Source of the DNA: CAYTTR01 sp964440805
Lineage (GTDB): Bacteria; Acidobacteriota; Aminicenantia; Aminicenantales; Aminicenantaceae
Direction: 5' to 3'
NCBI GenBank assembly: GCA_964440805.1
Contig: CAYTTR010000036.1
Span: 1 to 24,853, forward strand
DNA: 24,853 nt
Below the pieces are notes generated by a model. That model had not been told where the DNA came from and made no database searches. It worked only from the letters and a program-made list of their open reading frames with translations. Below, piece by piece: positions 1 to 7,616 of this stretch; position 1 is the stretch's first letter, and each line of letters begins with the position of its first letter. The translations under genes and the position numbers were made by a program.

Positions 1-6
1 TATTTG

Positions 7-50
7 ATGTCCGGTTTTGCGTTCCCAAATGTCCGATTTTGATGTTACGC
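7..50. repeat. IS-end-like tandem motif at window start
   Basis: Two copies of ATGTCCGRTTTTG lie at 7-19 and 29-41, 22 bp apart, followed by GTTACG at 44-49. A diverged copy with the same layout occurs at 4833-4876 in the same orientation. Closely spaced repeated sites of this kind are typical of insertion-sequence ends. No transposase adjoins it inside the window, so it is either the end of an element lying to the left or a relic. Confidence 0.4.
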
Positions 51-66
51 ATCACCTGAAAAGAAT

Positions 67-84
67 ATTGTTGCAAAAAACAAT
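67..84. promoter_or_regulatory. inverted repeat upstream of GntR gene, candidate operator
   Basis: ATTGTT (67-72) and AACAAT (79-84) form a perfect 6-bp inverted repeat with a 6-nt spacer, ending 23 nt before the regulator start. GntR/FadR regulators often bind short palindromes in their own promoters, so autoregulation is plausible. The surrounding DNA is very AT-rich, so chance is a real alternative. Confidence 0.25.
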
Positions 85-107
85 TAAAAATATTATTATT
101 ATTTGAA

Positions 108-806
108 ATGGATGATAACATGTTAAAAAGAATTTCTACATCAGAAGCTGTAGTGAATTATTTTAAGAAAGAGATTGGAGATGGAAGACTGAAGGGTGGA
201 GATAAACTTCCTAGCGAAAGGGAATTACAAAATCGTCTAGGAATAAGCCGATTCAGTCTTAGAGAAGGACTAGCAAGACTTTCTGCTCTGGGAATAATAA
301 AGATTGTACATGGAGAGGGATCTTTTATATCAAATGAAATAAATAGTTTGAGCTTAGAAAATGTTTTATTGCCTCTATTTTCAAATAGAGATAAAAGTTC
401 ACTGGAAGATCTCTTTGAAGCCCTTTCGCTTATTGAGGGGCATCTCGCATATTTAGCAGCGCATAGACGATCTGATAAAGACCTTGAGGATCTACAAGAT
501 ATATTGATTAAATCAGAGAAAGCAGTAAATGATCATACATCCTTCTTAGAACTTGATTATCAATTTCACCGCAAGATAGCAATCTCTACTGAAAATGTAT
601 TTTTTCAAAAGATTGTGGATGTTTTAAATGAATATGTCCAATCTATGCTTAGAGATTATTCATATGGACTCAATAATCGAAAAAATTCGCTCAAAAGTCA
701 CTATAAAATATTTAATTTTATAAAAAATGGAGATGCAAAAGGTGCAGAAGAAATCACTAGAAATCATGTTCTTAAAAGTTTGAAAGGATACCAGAAAAAT
801 ACATAG
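108..806 (+). CDS. GntR-family transcriptional regulator, FadR/FCD subfamily
   Basis: This 232-aa protein has the normal length for the FadR branch of GntR regulators. Residues about 10-75 form the winged helix-turn-helix, with the family signature KLPSERELQNRLGISR (33-48) and the wing HGEGSFIS. Residues about 98-228 form an all-helical FCD ligand-binding domain. Its usual metal-site residues can be seen: D150 and H154 (LDYQFH), H198 and H220. Such proteins sense small organic acids or acyl-type effectors and usually repress neighbouring catabolic genes. The next gene, 148 bp downstream on the same strand, encodes a PLP enzyme and is the obvious candidate target. No clear Shine-Dalgarno precedes the ATG at 108; the ATG at 120 is an alternative start. 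Family assignment is firm; ligand and regulon are unknown. Confidence 0.88.
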   Translation: MDDNMLKRISTSEAVVNYFKKEIGDGRLKGGDKLPSERELQNRLGISRFSLREGLARLSALGIIKIVHGEGSFISNEINSLSLENVLLPLFSNRDKSSLEDLFEALSLIEGHLAYLAAHRRSDKDLEDLQDILIKSEKAVNDHTSFLELDYQFHRKIAISTENVFFQKIVDVLNEYVQSMLRDYSYGLNNRKNSLKSHYKIFNFIKNGDAKGAEEITRNHVLKSLKGYQKNT

Positions 807-828
807 AAAAGTAGAAAGAAAGACATAA

Positions 829-840
829 AATGTTAACATT
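829..840. promoter_or_regulatory. 12-bp perfect palindrome between regulator and PLP-enzyme genes
   Basis: AATGTTAACATT is a perfect 12-bp palindrome 23 bp after the regulator stop and 115 bp before the GTG start of the next gene. It could be an operator for the adjacent FadR-type protein. The composition is AT-rich and there is no second copy, so this is weak support. Confidence 0.22.
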
Positions 841-954
841 AAAAAGAAATAAATTCCTTTATTCAGGAACCATTATAACCTTAAACCCACATTTAAGTAA
901 ATATATTATATATCTATAAAATTTAACATATTAGCTTTTTTAAAAGGAGAGGAA

Positions 955-2226
955 GTGCATAAAGATTATGAAGAAGGGTTATATTCTCCTGAATTGATGG
1001 AAGAGATTAGGAGCCAGTTCGCCTATGTTAATGGAGATCCTTATTCAGGAAAAAGGATCTACTTTGATGCTGCTTCAGGTGCACTTAGACCTAAATCAGT
1101 GATTAAAGCAATGTCCAAAGAGACGTCCCTTCCTGATCAACAAGGAAGAGCAAATCCTGGATCTCATCATGCAGTTGAGGTTACAAAAAAAGGAATTGAA
1201 GACCTTATGACATTTTTTGGAGCGAAATCGGGTTATATCTTGCCTGGCTGGAGCAGTAGTCATGTGATATTCCGCATTGTAAATGCGATTCTCTCTGCTA
1301 TTCCAGGAACAAACGTAGTAACCACAGGGCTAGATCATGCTTCAGTCCGTAGCGCAGTAACGATGTTTGCTAAGAAATACAACAAGGAAGAGAGGGTAGC
1401 TGAAATATCTAGAGAAACAGAATCAGTCTCTTTAAATACAATTTTAGAGAAAATCAATAAGGACACTTGTCTTCTCGCTATCATACATACTTCCAATGTT
1501 ACTGGGGAGATATTCGATGTCAAAAAAACCGTCGAAGAAGCAAGGAAGATAAAGAATGATTTATATATCATGGTGGATGGTGTCCAATACTCTCCATCCG
1601 ATTTAATTGATGTGGAAGATATCGGAGCAGATGCTTATGTGCTCGCTCCTTATAAGAACTATGGTGTTAAAGGTTGTGGATTTGCTCACGCTTCAGATAG
1701 ATTGGCCCGACTTCCGCATTGGAAATATACATCTAAGCCTGAAACGAATTGGGACTTAGGTGGGGTAGAGCATCAATCTTATGCAGCATGGTCAGCTGTC
1801 GTTGACTATTTGTGTTGGCTTGGCAGTCATTTTACAAATTATTCAGACCGGCGGGCAAAGGTAGTAGCTGCTATGCAGAGTATAAAAGGACATTCAGTAG
1901 GACTCTTATCTATGATAATCAATGGCACACATAATATTTCTGGTTTCAAAGATATGAAGCATGTGAGTGTCTATGGGATAGGTGATGATCTATCAAATCA
2001 CGTATGTCTTGTTGGATTCAACCTGAAAGGTATTAAATCAACAAAGGGATGTGATCTTTACAAAAATAAACAATTCAGACTCCATGCTCCTGGACAAGAT
2101 CCGTATTTTGGGCATATGTTGCAACAGCTTGGTATAAAAAGCTTTATCAGACTATCAGCATGCCATTATAATACACCGGAAGAAATAGAGCAGTTTCTCG
2201 AAGCTACAGCAAGTTTCTCAAATTAA
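955..2226 (+). CDS. class V aminotransferase-fold PLP-dependent enzyme
   Basis: This 423-aa protein belongs to aspartate-aminotransferase fold type I, class V (cysteine desulfurase / isopenicillin-N epimerase / kynureninase-like). Visible landmarks are H128 in GLDHAS, which should stack on the PLP ring, the HTSNVTGEIFD segment (178-188), D208 in VDGVQ, which contacts the pyridine nitrogen, and K234 in APYKNYGVKG, the expected Schiff-base lysine. The start is GTG at 955, chosen because AAGGAGAGG (944-952) sits just upstream and the next in-frame ATG would remove conserved sequence. There is no signal peptide, so it should be cytoplasmic. It follows the FadR-type regulator and may be under its control. 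The reaction (desulfuration, transamination, racemisation or lyase) cannot be decided from sequence. AT-rich codon use matches its neighbours and differs from the genes after 17.8 kb. Confidence 0.85.
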   Translation: MHKDYEEGLYSPELMEEIRSQFAYVNGDPYSGKRIYFDAASGALRPKSVIKAMSKETSLPDQQGRANPGSHHAVEVTKKGIEDLMTFFGAKSGYILPGWSSSHVIFRIVNAILSAIPGTNVVTTGLDHASVRSAVTMFAKKYNKEERVAEISRETESVSLNTILEKINKDTCLLAIIHTSNVTGEIFDVKKTVEEARKIKNDLYIMVDGVQYSPSDLIDVEDIGADAYVLAPYKNYGVKGCGFAHASDRLARLPHWKYTSKPETNWDLGGVEHQSYAAWSAVVDYLCWLGSHFTNYSDRRAKVVAAMQSIKGHSVGLLSMIINGTHNISGFKDMKHVSVYGIGDDLSNHVCLVGFNLKGIKSTKGCDLYKNKQFRLHAPGQDPYFGHMLQQLGIKSFIRLSACHYNTPEEIEQFLEATASFSN

Positions 2227-2230
2227 TGTT

Positions 2231-2257
2231 TATTGTTTTTTTAACAATACCGGTATT
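2231..2257. terminator. AT-rich hairpin and 12-bp palindrome after PLP-enzyme gene
   Basis: Just after the stop codon, TATTGTT (2231-2237) and AACAATA (2243-2249) can pair across a T-only loop. This overlaps AATACCGGTATT (2246-2257), a perfect 12-bp palindrome. The first stem is too AT-rich to be a strong intrinsic terminator, and the second could equally be a protein-binding site. No gene is seen in the remaining 200 bp before the hydrolase. Confidence 0.25.
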
Positions 2258-2460
2258 TATTTTTAAGGAGAAGTTCCTGAGCGTTTAGCTTATTTTGATA
2301 AAGTCCAAAACCCTCATGTAAACATAAGGATTATAAGGTAAGTGATGAGTAAGTAGAAGAAGGAATCATTTTAAATAGAGGAAGAATTAGGTTTTCAAAT
2401 ATGATAAGGCTTCGTTAGAAATCTGAATAAATCTTAGAAAAAACAATAAAAAGAAAGCTA

Positions 2461-4035
2461 ATGAAAAATCAAAAAATTATTTTTTTAATTGTTTTTTTAA
2501 TGTTAATGGCACTATTTTGCATTGGTCAAGAACAATTTTTATCTCCACATCCAGGCAAATTACACATTATTCCTTCTTTCATAACTTTGACTAATGGAAA
2601 AACAGTTCCATATGAAGAGGGGCTTCTTTTCGTTAAGGAAAATAGGAATAATCCGAAGAGTCAGGTTGCTGCTGTACATTTCATAAGATTCAAAGCAAAA
2701 CCATCTGTTAATGGCTTACCGGTATTCTATTTATTTGGTGGTCCCGGCAGTTCAATAAGTATACAGAAGCTCAAGTCGAAGTGGGGACAGAGAACAATTG
2801 AATTTTTTTCATCTATTGGTGACTTGATCTTTGTTGATCAGAGGGGAAATGCAAATGCACGTTTTATGCCAGAAATGAAAGTTGATATCAGAAGTTTACC
2901 TATTGATCGATTATGTACCTCGAGTGATTATAGTGAAGCACTACGTGAAGGATTACAGGAAGCTGTTTACAAGTGGAAAAAACGTGGTGTTGATATCTCC
3001 GGGTATGATATTTTTCATGTAGTTGATGACGTAAATGTACTTAGGAAGGCGCTTGGATATGAAAAGATTATCCTACGTGGTAATAGTTTTGGTAGTCAAT
3101 GGGCCATCTCATTCATTAAACGATACCCCCAGTACGTTGAAAGAGCATTGCTGGGTGGTGTTGAACCACTTAATTTTTGTTATGATATGCCGACCGATGT
3201 TTGGAGTGCAATGAAACGTATTGCTAAGCTAGCGGATTCTGATCCTGATCTAAAACCTGTTATTTCAAAAAGCGGGTTAGCTAAAATTATAAAAAATTTG
3301 ATAAAGTCTTTAAGCAATAATCCTGTTCATACCAACATTACACATCCTCAAACTGGAAAACAAATTGAAGTAATCATTGGTAAGCATGACTTGCAGCGAG
3401 TTCTAAAAAACTTCAGTGAGGATTACTACACTCGTAAAGGCCTTTCTAAATGGCCTCGATTTTTCCTTGAAATGGATAGAGGAGATTTTAGGTACCTTGC
3501 TTGGTTGGCATACAAAAACCGTCGAGACAAACATTATCCTCTCATTTTTTTTACTATTGACAACAGCTTGGGTATAAATACCAAGAGAGAGTTAACTATT
3601 TTGAAGGATCCAACAAAGGATATTCTTGGTAATATAAACGAAATTTACTTTTCTACGAGATGTCTTACTCCAATTCCAGATGTAGGGGATGAATTTCGTT
3701 CAGATTTCTTTGTAAACGTTCCGGTGTTGCTTATCCAGGGGAATTTAGATATGGATACTCCGGTGGAGAACGCTATACACATGAGAAAATACCTTAGGAA
3801 TGGACACCTACTATATGTCGAAAATGGCAGCCATCTTGCTATTTCTGAAGTACGGGATTTCTTCCCTGCTGTAGCAGAGGAAATTTTAGAATTTTTAAGA
3901 GAAGGAGACTTTAGTGGAATACCGGACCGAGTAAGTTTGCCTGCACCTGACTTTGAAACGCTTATAGGCGCTAGTCTGTATGAGAGATTGTTTGCTTGCC
4001 CATCAAAAATTATGGAACCTCAAAATAATAATTGA
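2461..4035 (+). CDS. exported alpha/beta-hydrolase, TAP-like/proline iminopeptidase type
   Basis: This 524-aa protein starts with a signal peptide (lysines, then a hydrophobic stretch at 6-21), so it is probably secreted to the periplasm. C20 is preceded by Phe, so it does not form a good lipobox. The oxyanion-hole motif GGPG is at 93-96. The nucleophile elbow GNSFG gives S209 as the catalytic serine. The C-terminal QGNLDMDTPVENA and NGSHL segments supply the probable Asp and His. The lid between elbow and C-terminus and the TAP-like C-terminal part are usual for tripeptidyl aminopeptidases and proline iminopeptidases, which trim amino acids from peptide N-termini. Peptide hydrolysis is the likeliest role; other esters or amides are possible. 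The Shine-Dalgarno is weak. It is 234 bp from the previous gene, so it may have its own promoter. Confidence 0.83.
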   Translation: MKNQKIIFLIVFLMLMALFCIGQEQFLSPHPGKLHIIPSFITLTNGKTVPYEEGLLFVKENRNNPKSQVAAVHFIRFKAKPSVNGLPVFYLFGGPGSSISIQKLKSKWGQRTIEFFSSIGDLIFVDQRGNANARFMPEMKVDIRSLPIDRLCTSSDYSEALREGLQEAVYKWKKRGVDISGYDIFHVVDDVNVLRKALGYEKIILRGNSFGSQWAISFIKRYPQYVERALLGGVEPLNFCYDMPTDVWSAMKRIAKLADSDPDLKPVISKSGLAKIIKNLIKSLSNNPVHTNITHPQTGKQIEVIIGKHDLQRVLKNFSEDYYTRKGLSKWPRFFLEMDRGDFRYLAWLAYKNRRDKHYPLIFFTIDNSLGINTKRELTILKDPTKDILGNINEIYFSTRCLTPIPDVGDEFRSDFFVNVPVLLIQGNLDMDTPVENAIHMRKYLRNGHLLYVENGSHLAISEVRDFFPAVAEEILEFLREGDFSGIPDRVSLPAPDFETLIGASLYERLFACPSKIMEPQNNN

Positions 4036-4153
4036 GGATTATATGAATTTTTCTAAAATGAATTTTCAGGAATGACTTGATTTGGCACTTTAGAAAAACA
4101 GGTGATCAAATTACCTCTTGAAAATTGGGTTGATTAAAAGAGACGTGGAATCA

Positions 4154-4495
4154 ATGACCACCCAAGACAAACTTATTAAAAGAAAGCTTAACTTGCCAGA
4201 GCTTGTTGAGTTTCTTTAAAACGTTTCCAAGGCCTTTAAGATCAACAAATGCTCGAGGCAGAGCTTCTACGACATCAGAAAAGCCTGTGAAGATTATGGC
4301 ATGAAAGGTTTGCGAGAAAAAAACAGAGGGAAATCGATCAGCTTCAACAACATTAGTCAGATAACCGTAAAGTTATTTCTACCTGGAAGGCTATATAAGA
4401 GAAACAGTCAGTCTATTTCATACCCCCAGATCCTTACAGGTATTCGAACTGTCCACAAAATTTGTACCACCTATAGGCTTATAGTTTTGAAGTAA
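4154..4495 (+). pseudogene. IS481-type transposase N-terminal relic
   Basis: From ATG 4154 the reading frame begins MTTQDKLIKRKLNLPELVEF and continues past an in-frame TAA (4217-4219) into NVSKAFKINKCSRQSFYDI and the GMKGLREKNRGK segment. This matches the helix-turn-helix N-terminus of IS481-family transposases as I know them (DKLIKxKL, NVSxA, SRxxFYDI, GxxGLKEK). Similarity fades after about 4335 and the frame closes at 4495. The DDE catalytic domain is absent. It is a dead fragment: one nonsense mutation plus loss of the C-terminal two thirds. Confidence 0.7.
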
Positions 4496-4540
4496 TCGAT
4501 TTACTTCTTCATTTTGGTAACTAATATATAATAATTGCTG

Positions 4541-4650
4541 ATTCCGATTTATTCCGGTAACTTGGAGGTAAAATGAGAGCCCAGCGTCGCTTCGCTCCAA
4601 AAGGTGTCCGGATAACTTCGGAATTAATGTCCGGTTTCACTGGAATATAC
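4541..4650. repeat. IS21-like end repeats with no transposase genes between
   Basis: ATTCCGA (4541) and ATTCCGG (4551) are spaced 10 bp apart, like the array at 9848-9910. About 50 bp later, TGTCCGG occurs at 4605 and 4628 with a 23-bp period, each copy carrying GGAAT about 16 bp into the unit. Repeated transposase-binding sites of this size are characteristic of IS21-family ends. No istA or istB coding sequence lies between the two arrays. The rest of 4650-4815 shows nothing recognisable. Confidence 0.4.
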
Positions 4651-4815
4651 AAAAAAAGCGGTCGGACTCATTAAATTTACAGCCAGATGGGAAAAGTTTG
4701 GGAAATAAAGGCAGGGTTTTATGATCTCTGTGTTTGTTAATAAGTATATATTCTGTGAATAGTCCAAAGTTTATGATGGGTTTTGATGAAAAATCTTGTT
4801 TTTTTGTAAATGTCA

Positions 4816-4896
4816 AGTACTTTTGAACTAAAATGTCTATTTTTGTGTTCCTAACGTCTACTTTTAAAAGTTACGTAACAGTACTTTTGAACTAAA
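4816..4896. repeat. 17-bp direct repeats flanking an IS-end-like motif
   Basis: AGTACTTTTGAACTAAA occurs exactly at 4816-4832 and 4880-4896. Between them is a tandem motif (4833-4845 and 4854-4866, then GTTACG) laid out like that at 7-50. The second copy is followed by ACCGC-TTC-GCGGT (4895-4907), a small hairpin. The array lies 120-200 bp upstream of the IS91-type integrase gene, so it could belong to that element's left end or to an older IS. Confidence 0.45.
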
Positions 4897-5027
4897 CCGC
4901 TTCGCGGTATAGAGATAATCGTTTGATCATTTGGACCTGGATATACTTTCATATCCCTGTGGTAAACCTCTTTTGAAAAGTCTAAGATTTGCATCATCTA
5001 ATCTAACATTTAACAAAGGAGGTTTCT

Positions 5028-5867
5028 ATGACAAAATTGCGTCAACGCATGTGGGAAGACATGCGTTGACGTAAACTTTCTCTGGCTACTCAAAAGAAGT
5101 ATCTGAAACAGGTTGCCGCATTCGCTAATTATTTCCATAAGTCTCCTCGATTACTGGGAATTGAGGAGATTCGTGTTTTCCTCCTTTATCTTGCTCAGGT
5201 GAAAAAGTTCTCATCAAGCTCCATAAATGTCACAGTCTCTGCTTTACGATTCCTGTAAAAAGTCACTCTGGGATGCAATTGGGATATTGAAAAGATTCAT
5301 TTTTCAAGGCGGGGGAGGAAACTCCCGGTTGTTCTCAGCCCAGATGAAGTTATGCAGTTTTTAAAGGCTGTCAAGAGTAAAAAGCATCGAGTGATTTTAA
5401 TGACTGTGTATGCAACCGGGCTTCGGATTTTAGAAGCCACAAGGCTAAAAATATCCGACATTGACAGCCGCCGGATGACTATTCGAGTCAGACAAGGAAA
5501 GGGGAAAAAGGATCGCTATGTTATGCTTTCAAAAAAACTGCTTACAGTGCTTCGGGATTACTGGAGGCAATACAGGCCTTGCTCATGGCTGTTCTATGGT
5601 GAAACCAGGAATGCGCCTCTTTCCCCGGGGACAGTCCGTCAGGTTTGTAGGCTGGCCAGTTATGAATCGGGACTTAAGAAAAGAGTAACCCCTCACGTGC
5701 TTCGCCACTCTTTTGCCACTCATTTACTGGAGCAAGACACAAATCTTCGGACCATCCAGATTCTTCTCGGTCATCAAAGCCCCAAATCCACAACAGTTTA
5801 CACCCACATTGCTGTCCGAGATTTAAAAGCAACTACCAGTCCCTTTGATTTACTTCCGGATTTTTAA
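5028..5867 (+). pseudogene. tyrosine recombinase/integrase of IS91-like element, two in-frame stops
   Basis: A strong Shine-Dalgarno AAAGGAGG (5016-5023) precedes ATG 5028. One frame of 280 codons runs to 5867 but contains TGA at 5067-5069 and TAA at 5256-5258. The N-terminal SAM-like DNA-binding part carries both stops. The catalytic domain is intact, in full-frame numbering: R133 (TGLR), the lysine of the QGKGKKDR hairpin, H223 and R226 (HVLRH), H249 (LGHQS) and nucleophile Y258 (TTVYTHI). The downstream ORF from ATG 5352 could still give a 171-aa catalytic domain, which is unlikely to work without the core-binding half. It precedes the HUH transposase and probably served the same element. 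A perfect 13-bp inverted repeat overlaps codons 5-15 and includes the TGA. Confidence 0.78.
5040..5071. repeat. 13-bp perfect inverted repeat at integrase gene start
   Basis: CGTCAACGCATGT (5040-5052) is the exact reverse complement of ACATGCGTTGACG (5059-5071), with a 6-nt loop GGGAAG. It lies 12 nt inside the integrase reading frame, and its right arm holds the premature TGA. In RNA it would be a stable stem close behind the start codon. Confidence 0.6.
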
Positions 5868-5881
5868 TTTCCCTGCTTGGA

Positions 5882-7071
5882 ATGGGAAGAGCAAACCTGG
5901 AAGTGGCAGACATTTTTCGTGAATATGAAGGAGTGTTCCTTCGTAATTTCAGTAAATCACTCTCCAGAGAACAATATCGGACGATAAGGGCTATCAAGAT
6001 ATGTCGCACCTCTGAACTTGGCGGCCACATTGACCGCTGTTATCATTGTGGGCATGAAGTTATCTCTTACAACTCCTGCCGAAACCGTCATTGTCCCAAA
6101 TGTCAATCATTGGCCAAAGCGAGATGGCTTGATGAAAGAGAAGCGGAGTTACTTGCTACCTCCTATTTTCATGTAGTTTTTACAATACCTAAAGTCCTTA
6201 ACCAGATCGCCCTGCAGAATAAGCGTGAAGTTTATGACATTCTCTTTAAAACCGTGGCAAAGACTCTGCTTACGATTGCGGCTGATGCTAGACATTTAGG
6301 GGCAAAAATCGGCTTTATGGCTGTGCTCCACACCTGGGGACAGAATCTTCTTTTCCACCCTCATCTTCACTGCCTTATTCTTGGAGGAGGACTATTAAAT
6401 GATGAGAAAAGATGGATCCCTGCCGCAAGAAGTTCTTCCTTCCTGTGCGCGTCCTTTTGCGTCTCTTCAGGCGCCTTTTTCTTGAACTCCTCACAAAGGC
6501 CTTCAGAAAAGGTGAGTTGAAGTTTTATGGGAGAACCACTCATCTCTCTAATCCGGAATTATTTTCAAAGCTCATAGAGAAGTGTTTTAAAACCGAATGG
6601 GTGGTCTATTCAAAGCCTCCTTTTACAGGAGCGGAAAAAGTCCTGGATTATTTAGCCCGTTACATCCATCGCATCGCCATTTCCAACAACCGTTTATTGA
6701 GTCTGGAAGAGGGAAAAATTACTTTCACCTGGAAGAACTACCAGAAGGGGAATAAATTCCAGACTATGACCTTGAAGGCAGAAGAGTTCATCCGCCGTTT
6801 CCTACTCCACGTTCTTCCTTCTGGTTTTATGCGCATACGATACTTCGGTTTCTTATCCAACCGGCATCGCACCCAGAAATTAAAACTTAGCCAAAAACTT
6901 CTCTCTAAGAAATGTTTAAAATCAACCCTTAAATCAATGAACTGGAAACAACGGTATGAGGCCCTGACTGGAAAAAAGGTTGACCTCTGCCCTCTATGCG
7001 GGAAAGGACACATGGTTACTGTAGAAAGACTCTTACCTTGGCGGTTTTCTCCAGTCCGCCCGCCCCCGTAG
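5882..7071 (+). pseudogene. IS91-family HUH (Y2) transposase, frameshifted
   Basis: The first part (from ATG 5882) has the N-terminal zinc-finger cysteines C53, C56, C66, H70, C71 and C74 (RNRHCPKCQ) and the HUH motif HPHLH (H161, H163) that binds the catalytic metal. The frame then runs out at 6520. The homologous continuation is read one base back: around 6416-6424 WIP must join CRKKFFLPVRVL, so one base appears to be missing from a C run (ATCCCTGC, expected ATCCCCTGC). The second part carries the paired catalytic tyrosines YLARY and continues to the stop at 7069-7071, ending in a second CPLCGKGH cysteine cluster. IS91 transposases nick DNA and transpose by rolling circle. Every catalytic motif is present, so the single-base gap is either a recent mutation or a read error. 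Confidence 0.82.
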
Positions 7072-7330
7072 ATAGAATCAATAATTTCAACATAAGCAAA
7101 TGCATTTATAAATATACTCAGATATCCAGGATTAAGAGGACTTCTATGGACATTTTAATTGAAAACATTCCATTTTGTGCACCTGGAATATACAGATTTT
7201 GCAATTATATGCATCTTTTATGTTTTAATCCGAGAAAATATATCTTGCCCATTGTATTAAGATCAATATTTTATCCAAGAGTCTCAATACAATCCCAATA
7301 GAAGCGATCCCCCTGTTTTTAGTTCAATTC

Positions 7331-7380
7331 ATTCTTTCGGTAATGCTCTCTCATTTCATTCGCTCGACCACCGAAAGAAT
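7331..7380. repeat. 11-bp inverted repeat in a gene-free stretch
   Basis: ATTCTTTCGGT (7331-7341) is perfectly repeated in inverse orientation as ACCGAAAGAAT (7370-7380), with 28 bp between. The stretch 7072-7616 has no convincing gene; the short frames there have no recognisable content. The repeat could be a regulatory site, a weak hairpin or an IS trace. No T-run follows either arm, so it is a poor intrinsic terminator. Confidence 0.4.
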
Positions 7381-7548
7381 CTTATTCATTCCATGTTGGT
7401 AGGAATTCTGTTTACCATTTCTATTTTTCAAATCAAAATTTTTAAGCAATATACCATTCAAGTATAATGCAATAAATAAGATATTAGGTTTTTCCAATTT
7501 ATAATTCAACCTAAATGTAAGATAAATAAGATTAAAAGAAAAATTTAT

Positions 7549-7576
7549 TTGAATATTATGGTCTTATGAGTATACT
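7549..7576 (+). promoter_or_regulatory. candidate sigma-70-type promoter for the acyl-CoA synthetase gene
   Basis: TTGAAT (7549-7554) and TATACT (7571-7576) are separated by 16 bp, about 40 bp before the ATG at 7617. The Shine-Dalgarno AAAGGAG follows at about 7601. In such AT-rich DNA promoter look-alikes are common, so this is only a candidate. Confidence 0.3.
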
Positions 7577-7616
7577 AATAATAAGGAGAATAAAATAAAG
7601 AAAGGAGTATTTTAAA

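Larger units (their letters stand above)
5016..7071 (+). mobile_element. IS91-like module: tyrosine recombinase plus HUH transposase
   Basis: Two adjacent genes on the same strand, 14 bp apart, encode a tyrosine recombinase and an IS91-type HUH (Y2) transposase. This pairing is known for some IS91-family elements. The given limits are only the coding module with its Shine-Dalgarno; IS91 elements lack inverted repeats, so true ends cannot be read here. A hairpin upstream, GGATAT (4939-4944) with ATATCC (4951-4956), might be part of an end. Both genes are broken, so this copy should not move by itself. Confidence 0.7.

Noticed and set aside
5040..5071. UGA read as selenocysteine in the integrase
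   Set aside because: The hairpin contains the UGA rather than following it, tyrosine recombinases have no known Sec position here, and a second stop (TAA) follows.
6996..7301. 101-aa frame after the HUH transposase
   Set aside because: Starts within the transposase end, has no Shine-Dalgarno and no recognisable content.
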